64,000 bases of DNA from contig NZ_QUDR01000014.1 in NCBI RefSeq assembly GCF_003477605.1, positions 23,775 to 87,774 of the forward strand, read 5' to 3'. The stretch comes from Clostridium sp. AF37-5 (GTDB lineage: Bacteria; Bacillota; Clostridia; Lachnospirales; Lachnospiraceae). This document shows, piece after piece, positions 17,486 through 25,383 of the stretch (the first letter of the stretch is position 1; each line of letters starts with the position of its first letter). The notes below the pieces were generated by a model. It worked only from the letters and a program-made list of their open reading frames with translations. It was not told the DNA's origin and ran no database searches. Made by a program: the position numbers and the translations under genes.

Positions 17486-18024
17486 TGGCAACCTGGAATT
17501 CGAGAGGACTTCGCGGTTCTTTTTTGGAAGAACTTGTAAATATGACAAATGACAAATACCGCTCGCAGAAACTGGCACTTGTACAGAAGGTGCCAACGCC
17601 GATTAAACCGATTACGATAGACCAGACGACAAGACATATTACACTTGCCTACTTTGAACAAAAAAGTACGGTGGATTACATCGGGGTCGTTCAGGGGATT
17701 CCGATATGTTTTGATGCGAAGGAATGTGCGACTGATCGGTTTCCGCTTGCGAATGTGCATGAACATCAGATTCGCTTTATGAAAGAGTTTGAGGAGCAGG
17801 ACGGCATTGCATTTTTATTGATTTATTTCAAAGCAAAAGATACCTTTATGTATCTGCCGTATGCAAAGTTAGATGGATTTTGGAGACGGATGGAAGAGGG
17901 CGGAGCAAAGCATTTCAAATATGAAGAATTAGATCCTGCATATGAAATTTCGACCTATTCCGGAACATTTGTCCATTATTTAGAACAGATACAAATGGAT
18001 TTAGAACAAAGAGACAGCCGCTAA
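17485..18024 (+). CDS. recU: Holliday junction resolvase RecU
   Basis: RecU cuts Holliday junctions in Firmicutes. The 179 residues show the nuclease core: STVDYIGV with D64, and CFDAKEC with D77 and K79 as metal and catalytic residues. The conserved LANVHEHQIRFM follows, and the N-terminal NSRGLRGSFLEELV is typical. Usually recU sits beside a penicillin-binding protein gene; here it follows the DJ-1 gene with a one-base overlap. A terminator begins inside its last codons. Confidence 0.9.
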   Translation: MATWNSRGLRGSFLEELVNMTNDKYRSQKLALVQKVPTPIKPITIDQTTRHITLAYFEQKSTVDYIGVVQGIPICFDAKECATDRFPLANVHEHQIRFMKEFEEQDGIAFLLIYFKAKDTFMYLPYAKLDGFWRRMEEGGAKHFKYEELDPAYEISTYSGTFVHYLEQIQMDLEQRDSR

Positions 18025-18060
18025 GCAATTTTATCAGCAAAGCGGCTGTCCTCTTTTATT
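18013..18060. terminator. Bidirectional terminator between recU and the spore protein gene
   Basis: GACAGCCGCT (18013-18022) pairs perfectly with AGCGGCTGTC (18041-18050). CTCTTTTATTT follows on the plus strand, and TCTTTGTTC on the minus strand, so it can serve both convergent genes. The stem includes the recU stop codon. Confidence 0.8.
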
Positions 18061-18077
18061 TCGCATTTAGGCTGCGA

Positions 18078-18278
18078 TTATTTCATGCTCTCTTCCTGTT
18101 TCTTAATCATCTGACGAACCATCTCGCCGCCGATTGATCCAGCTTCACGGGAAGTAAGGTCACCGTTGTAACCATCTTTCAAGTTTACACCAATCTCGTT
18201 TGCAACTTCCATTTTGAAACGATTCATAGCCTCTTTAGCCTGTGGTACTTCCATCTTGGATGAATTTTTGTTTGTCAT
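18078..18278 (-). CDS. Alpha/beta-type small acid-soluble spore protein
   Basis: These 66-residue proteins coat and protect DNA in dormant endospores and are degraded at germination. The family pattern is clear: AMNRFKMEVANEIGVNL contains the germination-protease cleavage site (E28-I29-G30), and the second conserved block is SREAGSIGGEMVRQMI. A strong GGAGGTG ribosome binding site lies just upstream on the minus strand (18285-18292). It indicates that the organism, or a recent ancestor, forms endospores. A sigma-G promoter is expected; GGATG and CATTTCA about 17 bases apart upstream are a weak fit. Confidence 0.95.
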   Translation of the reverse strand: MTNKNSSKMEVPQAKEAMNRFKMEVANEIGVNLKDGYNGDLTSREAGSIGGEMVRQMIKKQEESMK

Positions 18279-18313
18279 GATTTTTCACCTCCGTTTTATT
18301 TATTGTGAAGATA

Positions 18314-18342
18314 AAGGAATGCCGAGAAACGGCATCCCTTTT
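18314..18342. repeat. Unassigned hairpin between the spore protein and AraC genes
   Basis: AAGGAATGCCG (18314-18324) pairs with CGGCATCCCTT (18330-18340) around AGAAA, with one A-C mismatch on the plus strand (a G-U on the minus strand). TTTTG follows on the plus strand, like a terminator, yet no plus-strand gene ends here. On the minus strand it would lie in the leader of the spore protein mRNA. Confidence 0.5.
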
Positions 18343-18453
18343 GTTGAAATGCTGTTTTTTTTCTCCTGCATCCGATTTATCTTGGTAATATTGTTGCCAC
18401 AAAAAAGAAAAATATAATGGAAATTTGTGGCATAAAAGTAATGAAAAAAAATA

Positions 18454-18482
18454 CTGACAAAAAAATACGAAAATGCTATAAT
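18454..18482 (+). promoter_or_regulatory. Promoter for the AraC-family regulator gene
   Basis: CTGACA (18454-18459) and a perfect TATAAT (18477-18482) with a 17-base spacer. Confidence 0.75.
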
Positions 18483-18545
18483 GAAGTTCAATAAGAGGAT
18501 TGTATAGTTTTGAGAGAAAGCTGTGCTTTTGAAAGGAGAAGTAGG

Positions 18546-19355
18546 ATGCGCTTTCGTGATGTTGGGGTACAATTAGAGTACGACGGTGATTTTAAAATTT
18601 ATAGAGAAGATGGAATTTCCCGGTATGGAAAACCGGATTATTTATTTTTGTATTTTCATACGGAGTGTTGTGTTGTGCTTGATAAGCAGCCGGTTTATGT
18701 TAAGCCGCCATCCGTGATTTTATATGATATTGGTGCTAAGCAGCACTATTATGCCGTAAATGATTCCTATAAAGATGATTTTGTGCATTTTTGGCTGGAT
18801 GACAGCCGTTCTTTTGTGGATGAAATCAATCTGCCGATGAATACAGTAATTCACCTGCCGGAAAATACGTTGATTCCTTCGATGATGAAACAACTCTATC
18901 AGGAATATATTTCGATGAATGAGTACAAAGAGACGACGATGGAATGTTTATTTAAAATGATTTTGATTAAAGTTTCCGAGATGTCAGAAAGACGCAAGGT
19001 TGCCAAAATACCGGACCGATATGATGAATTGTTTCAGAATCTGCGTTCTCAGGTATATTTGGAGCCGTCGAAAGACTGGCATGTATCGGAGTGTGCCGGT
19101 GACAATGGGCTAAGTACACCGTATTTTCAGAAATTGTATAAATCATATTTTGGAAATACGTTTGTGCAGGATGTTGTACAGAGCCGGATGGAGCACGCCA
19201 AACATTTTTTGCTGGTTTCCAATTATTCGATTAAGGAAATTGCGGATTTGTGTGGCTATCACAATGAAACATTTTTTATGAAGCAGTTTAAGAAAAATAT
19301 TCACGTGACACCGAGCCAATACCGGGCGCAGGCACGAAAAAAATTACAGGAATAG
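18546..19355 (+). CDS. AraC-family transcriptional regulator
   Basis: A 269-residue activator with an N-terminal cupin-like sensor (about 1-150, with VKPPSVILYDIGAKQHYYAV) and a C-terminal pair of helix-turn-helix motifs (LSTPYFQKLYKSYFGNTF, then YSIKEIADLCGYHNETFFMK). The arrangement matches sugar-responsive AraC regulators. The start ATG 18546 lies behind AAAGGAG (18532-18538); the longer TTG 18510 frame begins within the leader. No sugar operon is adjacent, so its target and ligand are unknown. A terminator at 19447 follows. Confidence 0.87.
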   Translation: MRFRDVGVQLEYDGDFKIYREDGISRYGKPDYLFLYFHTECCVVLDKQPVYVKPPSVILYDIGAKQHYYAVNDSYKDDFVHFWLDDSRSFVDEINLPMNTVIHLPENTLIPSMMKQLYQEYISMNEYKETTMECLFKMILIKVSEMSERRKVAKIPDRYDELFQNLRSQVYLEPSKDWHVSECAGDNGLSTPYFQKLYKSYFGNTFVQDVVQSRMEHAKHFLLVSNYSIKEIADLCGYHNETFFMKQFKKNIHVTPSQYRAQARKKLQE

Positions 19356-19446
19356 CAAAATCGTCATTTTTTTGCCACATTTTCCTGTTACATTTAATAC
19401 AGTAGTTACTTTGTTGACTACTACTCCCACCCTATTATACGAAGAG

Positions 19447-19480
19447 GAACACCTAGTCTTTTGACTGGGTGTTCTTCTTT
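19447..19480 (+). terminator. Terminator after the AraC-family gene
   Basis: GAACACCTAGTC (19447-19458) pairs with GACTGGGTGTTC (19463-19474), 12 bp with one U-G pair and a TTTT loop, then TTCTTT. A TTGACT (19414-19419) and TTATAC (19435-19440), 15 bases apart, lie directly before it and might produce a very short transcript. Confidence 0.8.
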
Positions 19481-19494
19481 ATGTAAAGAAAATC

Positions 19495-19523
19495 TTGCCA
19501 GTTTCCGCCAGATTTAGTATCAT
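19495..19523 (+). promoter_or_regulatory. Promoter for the phospholipid synthesis fusion gene
   Basis: TTGCCA (19495-19500) and TATCAT (19518-19523) with a 17-base spacer, immediately downstream of the terminator. Confidence 0.55.
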
Positions 19524-19552
19524 AAAGGTAATGGCTTGAGAGGGGCGTTGAT

Positions 19553-21514
19553 ATGAAAAAAGAGTATTTTACAATTCCAAATCTAATGGGATATTTTCGG
19601 ATTTTATTAATTCCTGTATTTTGTGTTTTATATTATCATTCGGAGAATGCTGGCTGCTTTTATGGGGCGGTTATTGTTCTATGTCTTTCGTTTTTGTCGG
19701 ATTTTTTTGACGGGAAAATAGCAAGACACTTTCATCAGGTGACCGAATGGGGAAAAATGTTAGACCCTATTGCGGACAAACTGACCCAAGCGGCACTTGC
19801 GATTATGTGTACCGTGCATTTCCCTGCGACCATCTGGTTGTTTTTATTATTTGCAGCAAAAGAAATTTATATGGGGCTGATGGGATTACTTGTGATTCGA
19901 AAGAAAAATCAGGTTTTTGGTGCCAAGCGGTTTGGAAAAATTGGTACGGCAGGCTTGGATTTTGGAATTTTAGCACTTATTTTATTCCCCGGCATGCCTC
20001 TTTTAGTATCGAATTTATTGATTCTGGTATTGATGATTTTAATGGTTGTTACCTGGATTTTGTATCTTCGGTTCCATATCGAATTACTCACAGATAAAAC
20101 GTTTGGAAAAATAAAAAAACGTTATAAAGCAGTGGGTGTGGCAGGTGTTTTTCTCTATCTGATTTTGGGAGCGGCACTTCCATATCTGAACCAGCCAAAA
20201 GTGAGTGAAGAATATAAAAAAGAATTTGCAAATAAAGTTTTTGCATCGGAAAACTCGGCAGGAGACCGCGTGATGCTCATTGAAGATAATGGGGAGGCAT
20301 TGGCGGAAAGAATTCGAATGCTTGAGCATGCAAAACAATCCATTGTTTTATCCACGTTTGATTTTCATTCGGATATCAGCGGGAAAAAGATGTTGGCTGC
20401 CTTGTGGGCAGCGGCAGAACGCGGCGTCAAGGTGAAAATTTTGGCGGATGGCTGCAATTCATGGCTCCGTATGACGGGAAATGCCTATTTTTATGCACTT
20501 GCTTCCCATGAAAATGTGACGATAAAAACGTATAATCCGGTCAATCCCCTGTTACCGTTTCGCGCGATGAGCCGGATGCATGATAAGTATGTGATTGTTG
20601 ATGATTCTTTGTATCTGCTAGGAGGAAGAAATGTCTATGATTCTTTCCTTGGAGTGCAGGAAGGACCTAAAAATTATGACAGGGATGTTTTAGTTTACCA
20701 CGAAGGAGAAAAAGAAGGCTCCATTTATCAGGTAAAAGCCTATTTTGAAGCAATCTGGAATGATTCGTTGTGTAAGGCATGGAATGATAACCATTTGCTT
20801 TGGTTAATTCCCGGTGTAAAAAGGGCAGCGCAGGAACTGGAAAAACAGTACATTTCTATGAAAAAACAGGAACCTGGATGGTTTCAAAACATATCATATC
20901 AAGAAAAAACAGTGGTGGCAAATCGGATTACACTGCTCTCGAACCCGACTTGCCTTTACAGCAAAGAACCGCAGGTGTTTTATGGTTTGTGCGAACTGAT
21001 GAAGCAGGCCAAAAAAGAAGTTATCTGGCACACACCGTATATTATCAATAATGATTATATGTATGGTGAAATTGCAAAGATAGCCAAAGAGGTCCCTGAA
21101 TTTACCATTATGACAAATTCAGTGAAAAATAACGGAAATCCGTTTGGCTCCGTGGATTATGCACTTCACAAGGATGAGGTGTTAAAGATGGGGGCGAAAG
21201 TGCTTGAGTACCACGGTGGTGTTTCTTACCACGGAAAGAGTGCGGTGATTGATGACAGACTTGCAATTGTCGGTTCTTTTAACATGGATATGAAGAGTGC
21301 TTATCAGGATACGGAGTTGATGCTGGTGATTGACAGCAGGCCTTTGTGTGAGATATTGAAAAAAAGTTTTACTTCCTATCAAGAAGAAGCGGATGCAGCA
21401 GACGGTACAGTGGACAGTAAAGAGGAACTTTTTGATGATACAACAGGTGCGTTAAAAAAAGTTTCCAACTATGTAATCTCAAAGCTGAATCCGTATTTGC
21501 GATATTTGTTCTGA
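19553..21514 (+). CDS. Fused CDP-alcohol phosphatidyltransferase and two-HKD phospholipase-D (cardiolipin synthase-like) protein
   Basis: The 653-residue protein joins two phospholipid enzymes. Residues 1-180 are a PgsA-like membrane domain with the complete CDP-alcohol signature D50-xx-D53-G54-xx-A57-R58-x8-G67-xxx-D71-xxx-D75. After a linking helix (about 193-212), residues 235-630 form a PLD domain with two intact HKD motifs: H343/K345/D350 (MHDKYVIVDD) and H560/K562/D567 (YHGKSAVIDD). PgsA makes phosphatidylglycerophosphate from CDP-diacylglycerol; two-HKD enzymes condense phosphatidylglycerol to cardiolipin. One chain could therefore supply and use the same intermediate, although the dephosphorylation step between them has no domain here. 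The frame is continuous with no internal binding site seen at the junction. GAGAGGGG (19538-19545) precedes the ATG. Confidence 0.85.
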   Translation: MKKEYFTIPNLMGYFRILLIPVFCVLYYHSENAGCFYGAVIVLCLSFLSDFFDGKIARHFHQVTEWGKMLDPIADKLTQAALAIMCTVHFPATIWLFLLFAAKEIYMGLMGLLVIRKKNQVFGAKRFGKIGTAGLDFGILALILFPGMPLLVSNLLILVLMILMVVTWILYLRFHIELLTDKTFGKIKKRYKAVGVAGVFLYLILGAALPYLNQPKVSEEYKKEFANKVFASENSAGDRVMLIEDNGEALAERIRMLEHAKQSIVLSTFDFHSDISGKKMLAALWAAAERGVKVKILADGCNSWLRMTGNAYFYALASHENVTIKTYNPVNPLLPFRAMSRMHDKYVIVDDSLYLLGGRNVYDSFLGVQEGPKNYDRDVLVYHEGEKEGSIYQVKAYFEAIWNDSLCKAWNDNHLLWLIPGVKRAAQELEKQYISMKKQEPGWFQNISYQEKTVVANRITLLSNPTCLYSKEPQVFYGLCELMKQAKKEVIWHTPYIINNDYMYGEIAKIAKEVPEFTIMTNSVKNNGNPFGSVDYALHKDEVLKMGAKVLEYHGGVSYHGKSAVIDDRLAIVGSFNMDMKSAYQDTELMLVIDSRPLCEILKKSFTSYQEEADAADGTVDSKEELFDDTTGALKKVSNYVISKLNPYLRYLF

Positions 21515-21521
21515 TAATTTG

Positions 21522-21550
21522 TTGAAAAATTTGTAGAAATGGTGTATGAT
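21522..21550 (+). promoter_or_regulatory. Promoter for asd and the pyrimidine genes
   Basis: TTGAAA (21522-21527) and TATGAT (21545-21550) with a 17-base spacer. Its position also rules out the upstream ATG at 21539 as the asd start. Confidence 0.7.
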
Positions 21551-21583
21551 AAGGTGGACTATGAAAAAGTATGGAGGAATATC

Positions 21584-22669
21584 ATGAGCGACAAGTTAAA
21601 AGTAGGTATCCTTGGCGGTACCGGTATGGTAGGCCAGCGTTTTATTTCGCTGTTGGAGAATCACCCTTGGTTTGAAGTAACAACAATTGCAGCAAGTCCA
21701 AGAAGTGCGGGGAAAACATATGAAGAGGCAGTAGGCGGCCGCTGGAAAATGCAGAAACCGATGCCGGAAGCGGTAAAAAATATAGTTGTAAAAAATGTAA
21801 ATGACATTGAGGCAGTCAGCAGCGAAGTTGATTTTGTTTTTAGTGCCGTAGATATGACAAAAGAAGAAATCAAAAAGATTGAAGAAGATTATGCAAAAAC
21901 CGAGACACCGGTTGTTTCTAACAACAGTGCACACCGCTGGACACCGGATGTTCCGATGATTGTACCGGAAGTAAATCCGGAGCATTTAGAGGTTATCGAG
22001 AGCCAGAAAAAACGTCTGGGAACCAAGAGAGGTTTTATCTGTGTAAAACCAAACTGTTCAATCCAGAGTTATGCACCGGCACTTACCGCATGGAGAAAGT
22101 TTGAGCCGACACTTGTTGTCGCTACGACTTATCAGGCAATTTCCGGAGCAGGAAAGACATTTAAAGACTGGCCGGAGATGGAGCATAATATTATTCCGTA
22201 TATTGGCGGCGAAGAAGAAAAGAGTGAGCAGGAGCCGCTTCGTATTTGGGGTAAAGTGGAGAATGGACAGATTGTAAAAGCGGATGGCCCATTGATTACA
22301 AGCCAGTGTATCCGTGTACCGGTACTGGATGGACATACGGCTGCGGTATTTGTTAATTTTAAACAGAAACCAACGAAAGAAGAGCTGATTCAGGCACTTG
22401 TTGAGTTTAAGGGTGCACCTCAGGAATTGGGATTGCCAAATGCACCAAAGCAGTTCATTCAGTATTTAGAAGAGGATGACCGTCCACAGGTTGCTTTGGA
22501 TGTAAATTATGAAAATGGATTTGGCGTTAGTATCGGACGTCTTCGAAAAGACGCATATTTTGACTGGAAATTTGTGGGACTTTCTCATAATACCGTACGT
22601 GGTGCAGCAGGTGGTGCTGTGCTGATGGCGGAACTTTTGAAAGCCAAAGGATATATAACAGCTAAATAA
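21584..22669 (+). CDS. asd: Aspartate-semialdehyde dehydrogenase
   Basis: Asd reduces aspartyl phosphate to aspartate semialdehyde, the branch point for lysine/diaminopimelate, threonine and methionine. The 361 residues carry the NADP-binding loop GGTGMVGQ (residues 11-18) and the catalytic cysteine C158 in VKPNCSIQS, and are of the archaeal/fungal-type subfamily. Start ATG 21584 follows GGAGG at 21573-21577. Aspartate kinase, its partner, is far away at 56401. Here asd heads a run of pyrimidine genes with no terminator after it. Confidence 0.93.
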   Translation: MSDKLKVGILGGTGMVGQRFISLLENHPWFEVTTIAASPRSAGKTYEEAVGGRWKMQKPMPEAVKNIVVKNVNDIEAVSSEVDFVFSAVDMTKEEIKKIEEDYAKTETPVVSNNSAHRWTPDVPMIVPEVNPEHLEVIESQKKRLGTKRGFICVKPNCSIQSYAPALTAWRKFEPTLVVATTYQAISGAGKTFKDWPEMEHNIIPYIGGEEEKSEQEPLRIWGKVENGQIVKADGPLITSQCIRVPVLDGHTAAVFVNFKQKPTKEELIQALVEFKGAPQELGLPNAPKQFIQYLEEDDRPQVALDVNYENGFGVSIGRLRKDAYFDWKFVGLSHNTVRGAAGGAVLMAELLKAKGYITAK

Positions 22670-22689
22670 ATTGGGAAAGGATGATGGGA

Positions 22690-23145
22690 ATGAGTAAATT
22701 TCGTGTGCTGGTCAAAGGAATTGTGCAGTATCAGGATTCTTATTTAGCAGTGGAGCGCTGGTATGATGACCGTATTTTTGACCCTTATCAGTGGGAATTT
22801 ATTGATGGGGAGATGGAATTCGGAGAGACACCGGAAAAAGCAGTAGAGCGCATTGTGGCGGAAAAAACAGGAGTGGCTGTTCAGGTAAATAAGCCACTGT
22901 ACACCTGGGGATTTACCGCAGGTGAGATTTGTACATGTGGAATTGCTTTTCTGTGTGATGCACAGATGGATGAAGTGATTTTGGCAGAGGAACTTCGTGA
23001 CAGTAAGTGGGTTCCAAAAAGCGAAATTGCTCAGGTAATCACCAATCAGGCAGTTGTTAAAGATATCGAGAAGGCGGGTCTGACAAGTAGTTTTGACCTG
23101 GATGATTTTGGAAAGGTGGATTTGTTTATTGAACCTATGGATTAA
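22690..23145 (+). CDS. NUDIX-fold protein with degenerate NUDIX box
   Basis: A 151-residue NUDIX-like protein. The NUDIX box (G-x5-E-x7-REUxEExGU) maps to residues 40-62: G40, E46, R54 and G61 are kept, but the box reads RIVAEKTGV, so the first Glu of REU is Ile55 and the second Glu of EE is Lys59; only E58 of the metal-binding set remains. Catalysis of the usual kind is therefore doubtful and a binding or regulatory role is possible. Start ATG 22690 is preferred because the GGGAAAGG site (22673-22680) directly touches the earlier ATGs at 22681 and 22684. It overlaps pyrC by 17 bases, implying coupled translation in the pyrimidine operon. Confidence 0.78.
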   Translation: MSKFRVLVKGIVQYQDSYLAVERWYDDRIFDPYQWEFIDGEMEFGETPEKAVERIVAEKTGVAVQVNKPLYTWGFTAGEICTCGIAFLCDAQMDEVILAEELRDSKWVPKSEIAQVITNQAVVKDIEKAGLTSSFDLDDFGKVDLFIEPMD

Positions 23146-24415
23146 GAATGGACATGTTTTAGACCCTGCCAATCATCTGGATGAAGTGTGTGATGTATAT
23201 GTGAAAGAGGGAAAGGTTGCCTGTGTTGGCAGCCTTTCGTCGGATAAAATTCCAGACGAATGTACGGTGATTGATGCAGAAGGAAAATACGTGATGCCGG
23301 GACTTGTTGATTTGCATGTGCACCTAAGAGAACCCGGTTTTGAGTACAAGGAAACAATTTATTCCGGTACGCACGCGATGGCAAAGGGCGGTTTTACAGC
23401 GGTTTGTCCGATGCCAAATACAAAGCCTGTGATAGATTCTCCGGCAATGATTGAAAAAATTCTTAAGATTGCCAAAACAGACAGTCCGATTCGTGTTTAT
23501 CCTGTTGGGGCTGTTACGAAAGGGCAGCTTGGCGAGGAAATGACGGATATTGCCGGTATGGTAAAAGCAGGAGCAAAAGCAATTAGCGAAGATGGCAAGT
23601 CCGTGATGAATGCCGAAATTTACCGTGAAGCGATGAAAGAAGCAAAAAAAGCAGGAATTCCGGTGCTTGCCCATTGCGAAGATAAAAACATGGTAGGCCA
23701 CGGAGCAATGAATGCCGGGGAAAAAGCCAAAGAACTTGGAATCTGCGGAATCACCAATGCGGTAGAAGATGTGATTGTGGCAAGAGATATTCTTCTTGCG
23801 AAAGAAACCGGAGTTCATCTTCATTTGTGTCACTGTTCAACAAAAGACAGTGTAAAAATGGTTCGTATTGCAAAAAAGGATGGCGTCAGTGTATCAGCAG
23901 AAGTATGTCCACATCATTTTGCAATGACAGAGGATGAAATCGCAGGAGACGATGCGAATTATAAAATGAATCCACCACTGCGAAGTGCTGCGGATGTAGA
24001 AGCTTTGGTGGATGGTTTAGCGGATGGCACGATGGAAGCAATTTCTACGGACCATGCGCCACACGGCGAAGAAGAAAAGAAACAGTCGATTGCAAAGGCA
24101 CCGTTTGGAATTGTTGGTTCAGAAACGGCATATGCACTTTCTGTGACACATCTTGTGAAGACGGGAAAATTAACTCCGTTTCAGTTAGTTGAAAAAATGA
24201 GTACGAATCCATGCCGGATTCTTTCGGTACCAGGCGGAACACTTTCTGTGGGGGCACCGGCGGACATTACAATTGCGGATATGGATTCAGAATATGTGAT
24301 TGATAAGAATACCTTTTTATCAAAAGGTAAGAACACACCATTTGACGGAGCAAAAGTCAATGGTCGTGTGTATTATACGATTGTAGGCGGAAACATTGTT
24401 TATCAATATGAATAA
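23129..24415 (+). CDS. pyrC: Dihydroorotase
   Basis: Dihydroorotase closes carbamoyl-aspartate to dihydroorotate in UMP synthesis. This is a class-I enzyme of 428 residues. Metal-binding H63 and H65 lie in DLHVHLREPG; the PMPNTKPVID segment and the ISTDHAPH motif are conserved. The start is taken as TTG 23129, ten bases after AAAGGTGG (23112-23119) inside the NUDIX gene, giving the family N-terminus xLWIKNGHVLDP; an ATG at 23093 would add twelve unrelated residues. The stop is followed at once by the pyrF binding site. Confidence 0.93.
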   Translation: MNLWIKNGHVLDPANHLDEVCDVYVKEGKVACVGSLSSDKIPDECTVIDAEGKYVMPGLVDLHVHLREPGFEYKETIYSGTHAMAKGGFTAVCPMPNTKPVIDSPAMIEKILKIAKTDSPIRVYPVGAVTKGQLGEEMTDIAGMVKAGAKAISEDGKSVMNAEIYREAMKEAKKAGIPVLAHCEDKNMVGHGAMNAGEKAKELGICGITNAVEDVIVARDILLAKETGVHLHLCHCSTKDSVKMVRIAKKDGVSVSAEVCPHHFAMTEDEIAGDDANYKMNPPLRSAADVEALVDGLADGTMEAISTDHAPHGEEEKKQSIAKAPFGIVGSETAYALSVTHLVKTGKLTPFQLVEKMSTNPCRILSVPGGTLSVGAPADITIADMDSEYVIDKNTFLSKGKNTPFDGAKVNGRVYYTIVGGNIVYQYE

Positions 24416-24427
24416 ATGGAGGACACC

Positions 24428-25348
24428 ATGATTGATCAATTAGTTGAAAAAATTAAAAAGACAAAGGCACCGGTTGTTGTTGGATTAGACCCTATGCTTT
24501 CTTATATTCCGGAATGGATTTTAAAAGATGCCATTTCAAAATATGGAGAGACCATGGAGGCGGCCGGAGAAGCGATTTGGGTATATAACAAAGGAATCGT
24601 GGATGCGGTTTATGATTTGATTCCGGCTGTAAAACCTCAGATTGCCATGTATGAGCAGTTTGGAATTCCGGGACTTGTGGCTTTTCAGAAAACAGTAAAT
24701 TACTGCAAAGAAAAGGGACTGGTTGTTATCGGTGATGTGAAACGTGGCGATATTGGTTCGACTTCAACGGCTTACGCAAATGCTCATTTGGGCAGTGTGA
24801 CCGTTGGGACTACCGTTTGCCGTGGCTTTGATGAGGATATAATTACGGTCAATCCGTATCTTGGTACCGATGGTGTGAAACCATTTGTTGATGTCTGCAA
24901 AGAGGAAAAGAAGGGTATTTTTGTTTTGGTAAAGACTTCAAATCCATCTTCCGGCGAATTTCAGGATAAGTTAATCGATGGAAAACCATTGTATGAGTTA
25001 GTTGGTGAACATGTGGCAAAATGGGGCGAAGATTGTGTTGGCTCCTGCGGTTACAGCGAGGTAGGTGCGGTTGTTGGTGCTACTTATCCGGAAATGGGTA
25101 AAGTGCTTCGTAATATTATGCCAAAAAGTTATATTCTGGTGCCGGGTTATGGTGCACAGGGAGGAACAGCAGATTCTCTTCGTCCATACTTCAATGAAGA
25201 TGGACTTGGCGCAATTGTAAATTCATCCCGTGGTATTATTTGTGCTTACAAACAGGAGAAGTATGCTTCATTTGGTGAGAAAAATTATGCCGATGCTTCT
25301 CGTCAGGCAGTAATTGACATGATTGAGGATATTAACCGTATTTTCTAA
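24428..25348 (+). CDS. pyrF: Orotidine 5'-phosphate decarboxylase
   Basis: PyrF performs the last step of UMP synthesis. The 306-residue protein is the longer type-2 form. The catalytic D-x-K-xx-D set is D103, K105 and D108 in GDVKRGDIGST, with the N-terminal substrate segment VVVGLDPML. Start ATG 24428 follows GGAGG (24418-24422); ATG 24416 is in frame but is part of the binding site. Its stop TAA overlaps the A of an ATG at 25348 in the pyrK frame. Confidence 0.94.
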   Translation: MIDQLVEKIKKTKAPVVVGLDPMLSYIPEWILKDAISKYGETMEAAGEAIWVYNKGIVDAVYDLIPAVKPQIAMYEQFGIPGLVAFQKTVNYCKEKGLVVIGDVKRGDIGSTSTAYANAHLGSVTVGTTVCRGFDEDIITVNPYLGTDGVKPFVDVCKEEKKGIFVLVKTSNPSSGEFQDKLIDGKPLYELVGEHVAKWGEDCVGSCGYSEVGAVVGATYPEMGKVLRNIMPKSYILVPGYGAQGGTADSLRPYFNEDGLGAIVNSSRGIICAYKQEKYASFGEKNYADASRQAVIDMIEDINRIF

Positions 25349-25383
25349 TGATTTTAGAAAATAGTTTTGGAAAGGAAATGATG

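Noticed and set aside
21515..21583. PyrR-type attenuator ahead of the pyrimidine block
   Set aside because: No PyrR-binding loop or terminator/antiterminator pair is seen in this leader.
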